This document shows positions 31,361-40,078 of a stretch of DNA of 64,000 bases, one piece after another. Below the pieces are notes generated by a model. It ran no database searches. It saw only the letters and a list, made by a program, of their open reading frames with translations, and was not told the DNA's origin. A program made the translations under genes and the position numbers. The stretch lies in contig JAZQIU010000045.1 in assembly GCA_045541255.1 (NCBI GenBank), forward strand, positions 1 through 64,000, written 5' to 3'. The stretch's first letter is position 1; each line of letters starts with the position of its first letter. The stretch is from UMGS1124 sp045541255. Its GTDB lineage: Bacteria > Bacillota_I > Bacilli_A > RF39 > UBA660.

Positions 31361-34210
31361 GTGAATTATATTTATTTAGGTGTAGTTACTGATTACACTT
31401 TACTTTCTAGTTTAATAAAAATAGATGATTTAATTAATTATTTAAAAAGTAATAATATAAATACTGTAGGTATATTAAATGATAATTTATATAGTACTAT
31501 GGAATTTTATAATAAATGTAAAAAAAATAATATTAAACCTATAATAGGTTATATAAGAAAAATAGACGATAAAAAGTTTTATATTTATCCTAAAAATTAT
31601 AATGGGTTAATAGATTTATTTAATGAAAGATATGAGACTAATAATTTAATGTGTGTAATACCTTTAGAATATAAAGAATTATTTAATGAATTAGAGTATG
31701 AGGATAAATATATTAGTTATAAAAATAAAGATGAATTAAAGAATGCATTGTTAATAACTAGTAATGTATTATGTGTAAATGAAATATATGCTTTTAGTAA
31801 AGAGGATGCAAAGTATGTCAATTATTTACATATGATAGATAAAGGGTATACAATTAGTAATTATAATTTTAATGATTATACTAATAATACTTTCATAGAA
31901 AATGTAGATGATTTTGATATAAGTACTACAAATAAATTTGCTGATTTAATAGATTTAAGTATAAGCACAAGTATTAAATATATTCCTAAGTATTGTGATA
32001 ATTCTTTTGAATATTTAAAGAATTTGAGTATAAAAGGATTAAAAAAACGACTTGGGGATAATATTACTAATGATTATAAAAAACGTTTATTGTATGAATT
32101 AAATGTAATAAATGATATGGGATATGTAGACTATTTTTTAATAGTTTTTGATTATGTTAAATTTAGTAAAACAAATGATATATTAGTTGGACCTGGGAGG
32201 GGAAGTGCAGCAGGTTCTTTGGTATCTTATAGTTTAGGTATAACTGAGATTGATCCTATAAAGTATGATTTATTATTTGAAAGATTTTTAAATCCTGAAA
32301 GAATTACAATGCCTGATATTGATATAGATTTTGATGCTTTAAAGCGATATAAAGTAATAGATTATGTTACTGAAAAATATGGTAAAGATTCTGTTAGTAA
32401 TATAATGACTTATTCTACATTAAGTAGTAAACAAGTACTTAGAGATGTATCTAAATGTTTAGAAGTGGATTCTAAGATTATAGATAAATTATGTTCTTAT
32501 GTAGAAGCGAAGTTAAGTTTAAAAAATAATTTAAATGATAGTGTTAAAGAATTATTGAATCAATTTAGTAATTTGAAGAGTGCTTATATGGTAGCTATGA
32601 AGTTAGAAGGTTTGAAAAGACAAATAGGTACACATGCAGCCGGTGTTGTAATAAGTAGCGAAAAATTAACAAATGTTATTCCTGTTATTAAAAATGGTGA
32701 AAATAATTTAACTGGTTACACTATGGAATATTTAGAAGAATTAGGTTTATTAAAAATGGACTTTTTAGCTATAAAAGATTTAAGTATTTTAGATGCCATT
32801 ATTAAAAGTATAGAAGAAAGATTGGGTAGAAAAATAAATATTCATTCTATACCATTAGATGATGAAAAAACTTATTTTGAGTTTGTAAGAGGTAATACAA
32901 GTGGAGTATTCCAATTTGAAAGTAGTGGAATGAAAAATTTCTTACGTAAATTAAAACCAAATTGTTTTCAAGATTTAATTGCAGCATTAGCATTATTTAG
33001 ACCAGGACCTATGGGTAATATAGATACCTATATTGCACGTAAAAATGGTAAGGAAGAAGTTATATATCCACATGAAAGTTTAGAACCTATATTAAAAGAT
33101 ACTTATGGAATTATTATTTATCAAGAACAAATAATGCAAATTTTATCTAAAATGGCTAATTATAGTTATGCAGAAAGTGATTTAATTAGAAGAGCAATTA
33201 GTAAGAAGAAATTAAATGTAATAGAAGAAGAAAAAAGTAAGTTTGTTAATAATTCAGTTAAGAATGGATATAGTGAAGAGGTAGCGAATGAAGTCTATGA
33301 ATTAATTGTTAAGTTTGCTAATTATGGCTTTAATAAATCTCATTCTGTTGCGTATGCTTTAATAGGTTATGAAATGTGTTTTTTAAAGACACATTATCCA
33401 ATATATTTTTATACTGCTTTATTAAACTTTAATATTGGTAGTGAAAGTAAAACAAAAGAATATTTAGATTGTTTAAAACGCTTAAAAATTAGTATTTGTA
33501 AACCTGATATTAATTTAAGTACTAATAAGTATCAAGTAGTGGATAATAAGTTATTATTGCCAATAAATATAATTAAGAATGTTGGGTCTAGTGTTGTTGA
33601 TATTATAGTTAAAGTACGTGATAAAAAGTTTGAAGATTATTTTGATTTTGTAAAAAAAGTTAATGTTAACAATTTTGGTAAAAAAACTATGGAATTATTA
33701 ATTATGGCTGGATGTTGTGATAGTTTTGGAATTAATAGGCATACTATGATTCAAAATTTAGATGATGCTATTACTTATAGTGAGTTGAGTAGTGATTTAG
33801 ACGATATGCTAGTTAGTAAACCAAATTTAAAAGAATTTGAAGAATATTCAAATAGTGAACTTGTTAAAAATGAAAAAGAATTATATGGTTTTTATTTATC
33901 GGATCATCCTGTTACTAAATATAATAATAGTGTTAAATTAATTAGTTTAAATCAATATTTTGATAAAACTATTAATATGTATGTTTATGTTGAAGAGGTT
34001 AGAAGAATAAAAACAAAAAGTAAAGATAGTATGGCATTTATGATATGTAGTGATGAAACTGAAATAATGGATTTTATAGTATTCCCAAACAAATTTAATT
34101 TGATAAAAGATATTAAAGTTGGAGATATTATAAGAGTTTATGGTAAAGTTGAAAGAAGATATGATAAATTTCAAATACTTGTTAATGATGTGCAAAAAGT
34201 TCTCGAATAG
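31361..34210 (+). CDS. dnaE: DNA polymerase III alpha subunit, DnaE type
   Basis: 949 residues from the GTG at 31361 (GAGGTGG site). Polymerase core: VGPGRGSAAGSLVSYSLGITEIDP, then MPDIDIDFD with the catalytic Asp pair (about residue 325), HAAGVVISS, ALFRPGPMG, and YGFNKSHSVAYA; an OB fold closes the protein. The N-terminal PHP domain is degenerate: where active enzymes have H-x-H-x-x-Y-S-L-L-D and a T-D-H-G motif, this one has YLGVVTDYTLLSS and GILNDNLYS, so all expected metal His are missing. At 949 residues it is shorter than typical DnaE (about 1,050-1,160). Probably the lagging-strand polymerase alongside a PolC elsewhere. Confidence 0.93.
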   Translation: MNYIYLGVVTDYTLLSSLIKIDDLINYLKSNNINTVGILNDNLYSTMEFYNKCKKNNIKPIIGYIRKIDDKKFYIYPKNYNGLIDLFNERYETNNLMCVIPLEYKELFNELEYEDKYISYKNKDELKNALLITSNVLCVNEIYAFSKEDAKYVNYLHMIDKGYTISNYNFNDYTNNTFIENVDDFDISTTNKFADLIDLSISTSIKYIPKYCDNSFEYLKNLSIKGLKKRLGDNITNDYKKRLLYELNVINDMGYVDYFLIVFDYVKFSKTNDILVGPGRGSAAGSLVSYSLGITEIDPIKYDLLFERFLNPERITMPDIDIDFDALKRYKVIDYVTEKYGKDSVSNIMTYSTLSSKQVLRDVSKCLEVDSKIIDKLCSYVEAKLSLKNNLNDSVKELLNQFSNLKSAYMVAMKLEGLKRQIGTHAAGVVISSEKLTNVIPVIKNGENNLTGYTMEYLEELGLLKMDFLAIKDLSILDAIIKSIEERLGRKINIHSIPLDDEKTYFEFVRGNTSGVFQFESSGMKNFLRKLKPNCFQDLIAALALFRPGPMGNIDTYIARKNGKEEVIYPHESLEPILKDTYGIIIYQEQIMQILSKMANYSYAESDLIRRAISKKKLNVIEEEKSKFVNNSVKNGYSEEVANEVYELIVKFANYGFNKSHSVAYALIGYEMCFLKTHYPIYFYTALLNFNIGSESKTKEYLDCLKRLKISICKPDINLSTNKYQVVDNKLLLPINIIKNVGSSVVDIIVKVRDKKFEDYFDFVKKVNVNNFGKKTMELLIMAGCCDSFGINRHTMIQNLDDAITYSELSSDLDDMLVSKPNLKEFEEYSNSELVKNEKELYGFYLSDHPVTKYNNSVKLISLNQYFDKTINMYVYVEEVRRIKTKSKDSMAFMICSDETEIMDFIVFPNKFNLIKDIKVGDIIRVYGKVERRYDKFQILVNDVQKVLE

Positions 34211-34222
34211 AGAACTTTTTTT
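34196..34222 (+). terminator. Terminator of dnaE
   Basis: AAAGTTCTC pairs with GAGAACTTT around the stop codon, followed by Ts. Confidence 0.8.
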
Positions 34223-34230
34223 GATAAAGA

Positions 34231-34263
34231 AAAAACAGATAATAGTTTTTATTATCTGTTGTA
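34231..34263 (-). terminator. Terminator of rpsD
   Basis: On the minus strand ACAGATAATA pairs with TATTATCTGT, then a T run (complement of 34229-34235); it overlaps the rpsD stop. Confidence 0.75.
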
Positions 34264-34854
34264 GAATTCAACGATTAATGATTCATTAATTTCAGCGTTA
34301 AGTTCATTTCTTTCTGGTAATCTAACAAAAGTACCTGTTAATTTTTTGTTATCAAATTCAACAAATGCTGGAGTTTTGATATTTAATTCTATAGTATTTA
34401 AAATAGCTTTATGTTCTTTAGAATTTTCTCTAACAGCGATTACATCACCAGGTTTACAAATATAACTAGGAATATCTACTTTAATTCCATTAACTTCGAT
34501 ATGTCCATGGTTTACGATTTGTCTAGCAGCACGTCTAGTAGTTGCAAGACCCATTCTATAAACTAAGTTATCTAATCTACTTTCTAATAGTTTTAAGAAG
34601 TTTTCACCAGTTATACCTTTCATTTTAGAAGCTTTATCAAAAGTTCTTCTAAATTGTTTTTCATTTAATCCATACATAAATCTAACTTTTTGTTTTTCTT
34701 GTAATTGGATTCCGTATTCACTTACTTTTTTTCTTCTAGAAGTTCCATGAATTCCAGGAGCGTAAGGTCTACGTGCTAATTCTTTTCCATTTTCTAATGT
34801 AGAAAAACCAAGTCTACGAGATTTTTTGTATGCAGGACCTGTATATCTTGACAT
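34252..34854 (-). CDS. rpsD: Ribosomal protein S4 (uS4)
   Basis: 200 residues from the ATG at 34854 (AAGGAAGGAG site); an upstream in-frame ATG would add 11 residues without a ribosome site. MSRYTGPAYKKSRRLG start, S4 domain with ESRLDNLVYRMGLATTRRAARQIVNHGHIEVNG. S4 nucleates 30S assembly on 16S rRNA and in Bacillus represses its own mRNA; a leader with a pseudoknot lies upstream. Confidence 0.97.
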   Translation of the reverse strand: MSRYTGPAYKKSRRLGFSTLENGKELARRPYAPGIHGTSRRKKVSEYGIQLQEKQKVRFMYGLNEKQFRRTFDKASKMKGITGENFLKLLESRLDNLVYRMGLATTRRAARQIVNHGHIEVNGIKVDIPSYICKPGDVIAVRENSKEHKAILNTIELNIKTPAFVEFDNKKLTGTFVRLPERNELNAEINESLIVEFYNR

Positions 34855-34907
34855 AATATTTCTCCTTCCTTTAATTTTACGATTCATGTAATAATATTAT
34901 TAATAGG

Positions 34908-34992
34908 GTGTTATTTATTCTTTCACTTTGGCAGTCAAGCTACTAGATACAAGAAATAAACACATTATTAAAATTATTATTAATCTGCCACA
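34908..34992 (-). promoter_or_regulatory. S4-binding leader pseudoknot of rpsD
   Basis: In the minus-strand transcript, GGCAG (complement of 34985-34989) pairs with CTGCC (34930-34934), while GTGTTTATTTCTT (34951-34963) pairs with AAGAATAAATAACAC (34908-34922). The order is 1-2-1'-2', an interleaved pseudoknot, ending about 50 bases before the start codon. This is the expected design of an S4 autoregulatory leader. Pairings were found by eye. Confidence 0.6.
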
Positions 34993-35006
34993 AATACGCA
35001 ATATAA

Positions 35007-35034
35007 ATTATACATTATTTTTTTTATTTGTCAA
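35007..35034 (-). promoter_or_regulatory. Promoter of rpsD
   Basis: Minus strand TTGACA (complement of 35029-35034), 16-base spacer, TATAAT (complement of 35007-35012): two consensus hexamers. Confidence 0.85.
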
Positions 35035-35093
35035 ATATTATTGGATTATATTTATATTTATGTTATTATATTTTGGAATTAAGGAGTGATTTT

Positions 35094-35843
35094 ATGTCAT
35101 TAAATGATACTATAAAGTATAATGAAACAATTAAAAGATTACAAAATACATATAAAAAATTTCAAACTAAAGAGGATTTGTGGTATGGGAAAGTAGTATC
35201 TGTTGTTATTCCAGTACCTTATATTAATGATGAAGGTATATTAGCTTATCAAGATCAAACTATGTATAATATTGTATCTTATAATGGTGGTTATCTAATG
35301 CATGATTGTTTTTATAAATATAAGATTAATGAAAGTAGACAATGTATTGTAGCATATTTGAAGAAACCAGATGATGTTGCTCGTACTATTAAAGAGGAGA
35401 AAGCTAGTACAGTTTTAGGTAAACTTAATAAAGGATATAAATATAGCTATGGTGCTTTAAATGAATATGGTACTATGATAATACAACCTTTATTTGATGG
35501 TATAGAATTTGGTGGAGATAATACTTTTATATGTGAATATAAAGGGAAATATGGGTATTTAGATTCTTTTGGTAGACAACTAACTCCTATAAAATATAAT
35601 TTTGCTTATAAGTTTAATGATGGTGTAGCTAGAGTTAAAACTTGGCGAAATCAAACAGGGTATATTGACATTGAATCACCAATAAATAATATATTTGATG
35701 AAACACAATATATAAAGTTTGGCAATTTTGTTGGAACAGATTTTGAAAATGGTAGTTTTGTTATTTATCAACTAGGAACCAAAGTACGTTATGATAGAAA
35801 AGGTAATTATTTAGAAGCTGGACCAACAAAAATTTATAGATAA
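35094..35843 (+). CDS. WG-repeat protein
   Basis: 249 residues from the ATG at 35094 (AAGGAGTGAT). The second half contains WG/KWG-type beta repeats: YGALNEYGTMIIQPLFDGIEF, KYGYLDSFGRQLTPIKYNFAYKF, TGYIDIESPI. Such repeats form beta-propeller-like binding surfaces. No signal peptide, so cytosolic. Partner unknown. Confidence 0.8.
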   Translation: MSLNDTIKYNETIKRLQNTYKKFQTKEDLWYGKVVSVVIPVPYINDEGILAYQDQTMYNIVSYNGGYLMHDCFYKYKINESRQCIVAYLKKPDDVARTIKEEKASTVLGKLNKGYKYSYGALNEYGTMIIQPLFDGIEFGGDNTFICEYKGKYGYLDSFGRQLTPIKYNFAYKFNDGVARVKTWRNQTGYIDIESPINNIFDETQYIKFGNFVGTDFENGSFVIYQLGTKVRYDRKGNYLEAGPTKIYR

Positions 35844-35849
35844 TAAATC

Positions 35850-35878
35850 TTTACAAAGTAAATTTGGTTTGTTATAAT
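35850..35878 (+). promoter_or_regulatory. Promoter of the rimP-nusA-infB operon
   Basis: TTTACA (35850-35855), 17-base spacer, TATAAT (35873-35878). Confidence 0.75.
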
Positions 35879-35893
35879 ACATTTGACAGATTT

Positions 35894-35921
35894 AAGTGGG
35901 CAGAATATCCCACTTTTATTT
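35894..35921 (+). promoter_or_regulatory. Leader hairpin of the rimP-nusA operon
   Basis: AAGTGGG (35894-35900) pairs with CCCACTT (35909-35915), followed by TTATTT. It lies in the 5' UTR before rimP and looks like an attenuator or the RimP-leader hairpin known in this operon in Firmicutes. Confidence 0.6.
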
Positions 35922-35938
35922 ATGTTTTGGAGGGAACT

Positions 35939-36190
35939 ATGGATAGTGTTTTAGAAAAAATTAAAGAATTAATAAGTGAACCAATTAGTAAATTAGATTT
36001 AGTTGTAGATTCTATCGAATATGTAAGTGTTGGGAAGAATAATTTTTTAAACATTGTATTAGATAGAATAAATGGTATTGATTTAGATACTATAGTTGAA
36101 GCAACTAATATAATTAATCCTATAATAGACGAATATGATTTAATTGATGATGAATATATCTTAGATATTTCTAGTAAGGAGAGAGGTTAA
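35939..36190 (+). CDS. rimP: RimP, N-terminal domain only
   Basis: 83 residues from the ATG at 35939 (TTGGAGGG). DLVVDSIEYVSVGKNNFLNIVLDRINGIDLDTIVEATNIINPIIDEYDLIDDEYILDISS matches the first RimP domain (LRV-x-I-D, G-I-x-L-D, Y-x-L-E-V-S-S). It stops where that domain ends; the C-terminal Sm-like domain (full proteins are about 150 residues) is absent, and the stop is followed one base later by nusA. No remnant of the second domain is seen. RimP assists 30S maturation. Confidence 0.85.
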   Translation: MDSVLEKIKELISEPISKLDLVVDSIEYVSVGKNNFLNIVLDRINGIDLDTIVEATNIINPIIDEYDLIDDEYILDISSKERG

Positions 36191-36191
36191 A

Positions 36192-37313
36192 ATGAATGGT
36201 AAAGAATTTATAAAAGCAGTTAAATTAATTACTGAGGAAAAAGGTATAAGTGAAGATGTAGTATTTGAAGGAATGGAACAAGCTTTAATTACTGCATATA
36301 AAAAGAATTTTAAGAAACAAACTAATGTTAAAGTAGATATTAATAGAACTACAGGGGATATTAAAGTATTTAAATATTTTGTAGTTGTTGACGAATATCA
36401 TGAAGGAGAAGAATACATCGATGAGGAAGGTAATACTAAATTTACTGAACCAGATATTAATGAAGATGCACAAGTATTGTTAGAAGATATTGTTGAGAAA
36501 TATCCAGATGCTAAAGTTGGAGATGTTATTCAAGAAGAAGTAACTCCACAAGATTTTGGTAGGATTGCAACAAGTACTGCTAAACAAGTTTTAACTCAAA
36601 AGGTAAGAGAAGCTGAAAGAGCAAGTATTATGGCTGATTTTGAAGATAAACAAGATGAAATTATGGTTGGTAATCTTGCAATGGAAGATGCAAAAAATTA
36701 TTATGTTGATTTAGGTAGAAGTAGAGGAATTCTTCCTAAGAGTGAAATAATTCCTGGTGAAACTTTGAAAATGGGAAGTAGTATAAGAGTATATATTAGT
36801 AAAATAGAAGAAACTACTAAAGGACCTTTAATTCTTTGTACTAGAAAACATTATGGTTTTGTTAAAAGATTATTTGAAAGTATTGTTCCAGAATTTAAAG
36901 ATGGTATTTTATTATTACATGGTGTAGCTCGTGAAGCTGGTGTAAGAAGTAAAGTTGCTGTTTCAAGTTTAAATCCTAATATAGATCCTATTGGAGCTTG
37001 TATTGGTGAAAGAGGAAGCAGAATTGCTTCTATCTTAGCAGAATTAAATGGAGAAAAAGTTGATTTAGTTTTATATAGCGAAGATAATGCTGAATATATT
37101 AAGAATGCTTTAAGTCCTGCAAAAGATGTTATTGTAAGTATTATTGATGATACTAAAAATCGTGAAGCTTTAGCAGTTGTTAATGATGAAAATCAAAGAT
37201 TAGCAATTGGTAAAGGTGGTATAAATATTAAACTTGCTAGTAAATTAACTAAGTTTAGAATAAACATAAAAACTATGGAACAAATTAATGAAGAAGGAAA
37301 TAAAGATGAATAA
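36192..37313 (+). CDS. nusA: Transcription factor NusA
   Basis: 373 residues: N-terminal RNAP-binding domain (about 1-125), S1 domain (GNLAMEDAKNYYVDLGRSRGILPKSEIIPGE), KH1 (VREAGVRSKVAVSSLNPNIDPIGACIGERGSRI) and KH2 (NEDNQRLAIGKGG-equivalent: DENQRLAIGKGGINIKLASKLT). It controls pausing, termination and antitermination. Second gene of the rimP-nusA-rnpM-infB-rbfA-truB cluster. GGAGAGAGG ribosome site. Confidence 0.97.
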   Translation: MNGKEFIKAVKLITEEKGISEDVVFEGMEQALITAYKKNFKKQTNVKVDINRTTGDIKVFKYFVVVDEYHEGEEYIDEEGNTKFTEPDINEDAQVLLEDIVEKYPDAKVGDVIQEEVTPQDFGRIATSTAKQVLTQKVREAERASIMADFEDKQDEIMVGNLAMEDAKNYYVDLGRSRGILPKSEIIPGETLKMGSSIRVYISKIEETTKGPLILCTRKHYGFVKRLFESIVPEFKDGILLLHGVAREAGVRSKVAVSSLNPNIDPIGACIGERGSRIASILAELNGEKVDLVLYSEDNAEYIKNALSPAKDVIVSIIDDTKNREALAVVNDENQRLAIGKGGINIKLASKLTKFRINIKTMEQINEEGNKDE

Positions 37314-37563
37314 AAAAATTCCTATGCGTACTTGTGTAGTTACAAAAGAAAAACTTCCTAAAAAAGAACTTATAAGAATTGTACGTAATAAAGATGGGGA
37401 AGTAAGTGTTGATGAAACAGGTAAACAAAATGGTAAAGGTGTTTATTTAAAACGTGATTTAGAAGTTGTTAATAAAGCTAGAAGTAATAAATCTTTAAAT
37501 AGATATTTAGAGTGTGAGGTTAATGATTCTATATATGAAGAATTACTTGAATTAATAAAATAA
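37306..37563 (+). CDS. rnpM: YlxR / RnpM RNase P modulator
   Basis: 85 residues from the ATG at 37306, overlapping the end of nusA by 8 bases. KIPMRTCVVTKEKLPKKELIRIVRNKDGEVSVDETGKQNGKGVYLKRD is the DUF448/YlxR core (R-x-C, K-L-x-R-I/V-V, G-R-G-x-Y). RnpM binds the RNase P RNA in Bacillus. The L7Ae-like ylxQ that usually follows is missing. Confidence 0.93.
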   Translation: MNKKIPMRTCVVTKEKLPKKELIRIVRNKDGEVSVDETGKQNGKGVYLKRDLEVVNKARSNKSLNRYLECEVNDSIYEELLELIK

Positions 37564-37580
37564 TAGAAAGAAGGTATTTT

Positions 37581-39692
37581 ATGACAGTAAAAGATTATGC
37601 TAATGAGTCTGGTTTTACAGTTCAAGAAGTATTAGAAAAATGTAGAGAGTTAGATATTAAATGTAATAATGCTGATGATTATTTAGATGATGATGGAATT
37701 ATTATGTTGGATAATTGCATGCATTTAATTAGTACTGAAACAGAAATGGATTATGAAGCGATAGATGAATTAGATGAAGCAGTTGAAAATATAATGTTAG
37801 ATTCTAATTTAGCGACTAAAGAAAAAAACACTGTAGTAAAGAAACAAAAAGTAAAGAAAAAAGGCGTTAATGAAAATGCTAAGAGTGAGTATTTGAAAAA
37901 TAAGAAAGCTATGTATAAGAACAAAGAAAAATTATCTACTAATGAGGTTGATGAAAATGTTGTTTTATACAAAGAAGGAATGTCTTTAGGTGAACTTGCT
38001 AATGCATTAAATGTTTCTGCTGCTGAATTAATGAAGAAATTATTTAATATGGGTATGATGATTACTATTAATCAATCTATAGATTTTGAAAATGCAGAAA
38101 TAGTTTCATTAGAATATGGTAAAACTTTAAAAAGAGAAGAAACTCAAGATATTTCAAATTTTGAAGAATATGAAATAGTTGATAATGAAAATGATTTAGT
38201 TAATCGTCCTCCAGTTATAACTATTATGGGACATGTAGATCATGGTAAAACAAGTTTATTAGACTATATTAGAAATAGTCATGTGGTTGATAAAGAATTT
38301 GGTGGAATAACACAACATATTGGTGCATATCAAATTAATTATAATGATAATAAGATTACTTTTATAGATACTCCAGGACATGCTGCATTTACAGAAATGC
38401 GTGCTAGAGGAGCAAGTATAACAGATATAGTTATTATCATTGTCGCTGCAGATGATGGGGTTATGCCTCAAACTAAGGAAGCAATAGATCATGCTTTAGC
38501 AGCTAATGTTCCTATAGTAGTTGCAGTTAATAAAATTGATAAACCAGAAGCAAATGTTGAAAGAATTAAAACGCAAATGGCTGAACATAATATTACTCCT
38601 GAAGAATGGGGTGGAAATATACCATTTGTTGAAATTAGTGCAAAAACTGGTCAAGGTATAGATAATTTATTAGATACATTATTAGCAATAAGTGAAATGG
38701 AAGAATTAAAAGCTAATCCAAATCGTTATGCAGTAGGTACTGTTATAGAATCTCGTGTTGATAAATCTATAGGTGGAGTTGCTACATTATTAATTCAAAA
38801 TGGTACTTTAAGATTAGGTGATCCTATAGTTGTAGGTACTGCACATGGTAGAGTTAGAACATTTAAAAATGATTTAGGAGAAAATATTGTTGAAGCTGGT
38901 CCAAGTACTCCAGTTGAAATTACTGGTCTTTCAGATAATCCATCTGCTGGAGATAAATTTATGGCTTTTGAAACTGAAAAACTTGCTCGCGAAATTGCAG
39001 AAAAGAGATTAATTCAATCTAAAGCATCAATTAAGAAAGAAGTAGTTAACTTTGAAAATTTATTTGCTCAAATGCAATCAGGTGTTAAAGAAATTAATGT
39101 AGTTTTAAAATGTGATGTTCGAGGCTCAGAAGAAGCTGTTAAAAATGCGTTAGAAAAAATTGATGTTGAAGGTGTTAGAGTAAAAATTATAAGAAGTGGT
39201 ATTGGAACTATTACTGAATCAGATATAGTTTTAGCGAATGCTAGTAATGCAATTGTAATTGGATTTAATGTTGTTCCTAGTGCAATAACTAAAGAAGTAG
39301 CTAAAGAATATAGCGTTGAATTAAGACTATATACTATTATTTATAAATTAGTTGAAGAAATGGAACTTGCTATGAAAGGTATGTTAGATCCTGAATATGA
39401 AGAACAAGTAATTGGTAGTGCTGAAGTTAGAAGAATATTTACATTCTCTAAAGTTGGTAAGATTGCTGGAGTTATGGTAACAGATGGAATTATTAAATCA
39501 ACTGCTAATGTTAGAGTTGTTCGTGATGGTGTTATCATATATGATGGTAAAGTTGGAAGTTTACAACGTGAAAAAGATTCTGTAAAAGAAGTTAAACGTG
39601 GATTCGAATGTGGTGTTACTATAGACGGATATAGTGATATTAAAGAACAAGATGTATTTGAATTCTATGAAAATGTTTTGGTAAAAAGATAA
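37581..39692 (+). CDS. infB: Translation initiation factor IF-2
   Basis: 703 residues, on the short side for IF-2, with a reduced Lys-rich linker after an N-terminal IF2_N motif (MTVKDYANESGFTVQEVLEKCREL). A second IF2_N block (MSLGELANALNVSAAELMKKLFNMG) precedes the GTPase: GHVDHGKTSLLDYIR, GGITQHIGAY, DTPGHAAFTEMRARGA, NKIDKPEA. It delivers initiator tRNA to the 30S subunit. AGAAGG ribosome site. Confidence 0.97.
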   Translation: MTVKDYANESGFTVQEVLEKCRELDIKCNNADDYLDDDGIIMLDNCMHLISTETEMDYEAIDELDEAVENIMLDSNLATKEKNTVVKKQKVKKKGVNENAKSEYLKNKKAMYKNKEKLSTNEVDENVVLYKEGMSLGELANALNVSAAELMKKLFNMGMMITINQSIDFENAEIVSLEYGKTLKREETQDISNFEEYEIVDNENDLVNRPPVITIMGHVDHGKTSLLDYIRNSHVVDKEFGGITQHIGAYQINYNDNKITFIDTPGHAAFTEMRARGASITDIVIIIVAADDGVMPQTKEAIDHALAANVPIVVAVNKIDKPEANVERIKTQMAEHNITPEEWGGNIPFVEISAKTGQGIDNLLDTLLAISEMEELKANPNRYAVGTVIESRVDKSIGGVATLLIQNGTLRLGDPIVVGTAHGRVRTFKNDLGENIVEAGPSTPVEITGLSDNPSAGDKFMAFETEKLAREIAEKRLIQSKASIKKEVVNFENLFAQMQSGVKEINVVLKCDVRGSEEAVKNALEKIDVEGVRVKIIRSGIGTITESDIVLANASNAIVIGFNVVPSAITKEVAKEYSVELRLYTIIYKLVEEMELAMKGMLDPEYEEQVIGSAEVRRIFTFSKVGKIAGVMVTDGIIKSTANVRVVRDGVIIYDGKVGSLQREKDSVKEVKRGFECGVTIDGYSDIKEQDVFEFYENVLVKR

Positions 39693-39693
39693 A

Positions 39694-39718
39694 AAGTTGT
39701 TTGTTAACAACTTTTTTT
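39694..39718 (+). terminator. Terminator of infB
   Basis: AAGTTGTT pairs with AACAACTT, then seven Ts. It separates infB from rbfA, which then sits behind element B1. Confidence 0.8.
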
Positions 39719-39726
39719 GTATTGTT

Positions 39727-39755
39727 TTGTCAAATGATTTGAAATAAATTATAGT
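39727..39755 (+). promoter_or_regulatory. Promoter of element B1 peptide mRNA
   Basis: TTGTCA (39727-39732), 17-base spacer, TATAGT (39750-39755). Conserved at element B2 (TTGTCG/17/TATAGT). Confidence 0.7.
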
Positions 39756-39832
39756 TAGTTTATAATAACTAACCGAACATTCAATTAGTTAATGCCTGCC
39801 TCATACTTGAAAGATAGAAAGAGGTTTGATAT

Positions 39833-39919
39833 ATGAGTATAAAAAGTTTCTTGATAAAAGTACTTGATAGACTTATTATCATTTTATCTTTAATCCTCCT
39901 ACAAGGGTTTTGGAGATAA
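39833..39919 (+). CDS. 28-residue hydrophobic peptide, candidate type I toxin (element B1)
   Basis: MSIKSFLIKVLDR then LIIILSLILLQGFWR: basic N-terminus, one hydrophobic helix, aromatic-basic end. The GAGG ribosome site can pair with CCTC in the 5' arm. The stop codon overlaps the A run that forms the tail of the antisense terminator. The copy at 48845 encodes the same 28 residues with synonymous changes, evidence that the peptide itself is under selection. Confidence 0.7.
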   Translation: MSIKSFLIKVLDRLIIILSLILLQGFWR

Positions 39920-39999
39920 AAAAACGACATTAACCGATGGTTAATGTCTAACCCAATGAGGTAGACATTCAACTTGGACATTGAATGTTCTATCTTCAT
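39917..39999 (-). ncRNA. Predicted antisense RNA of element B1
   Basis: Minus-strand promoter TTGACA (complement of 40029-40034), 17-base spacer, TAAAAT (40006-40011). The RNA would start near 39999, run through GAACATTCAATG (same as the mRNA 5' arm), and end at hairpin GACATTAACC/GGTTAATGTC followed by seven Ts (complement of 39917-39924). About 80 nt, complementary to the mRNA 3' end up to the peptide stop codon. Confidence 0.65.
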
Positions 40000-40078
40000 A
40001 AGTTAATTTTAACATATTATAAATATTGTGTCAAAAAGTTATTAATGGTAAAATATAGATAGAAATGAGGGAAAAATC

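Larger units (their letters stand above)
39722..40034 (+). repeat. Element B, copy 1: small-peptide/antisense RNA module
   Basis: About 300 bases, repeated in the same orientation at 48731-49041. Order: promoter; 5' hairpin GTTAGTT/AACTAAC; 5' arm GAACATTCAATTAGTTAATG CCTGCCTCAT (39775 on); GAGG ribosome site; 28-codon ORF (39833-39919); minus-strand terminator hairpin (39926-39948); a 3' segment AATGAGGTAGACATT...ATTGAATGTTC (39956-39990) complementary to the 5' arm. A minus-strand promoter (TTGACA/17/TAAAAT) lies at the right edge. The module sits between infB and rbfA, inside an otherwise conserved operon, and fills that gap. Confidence 0.78.
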
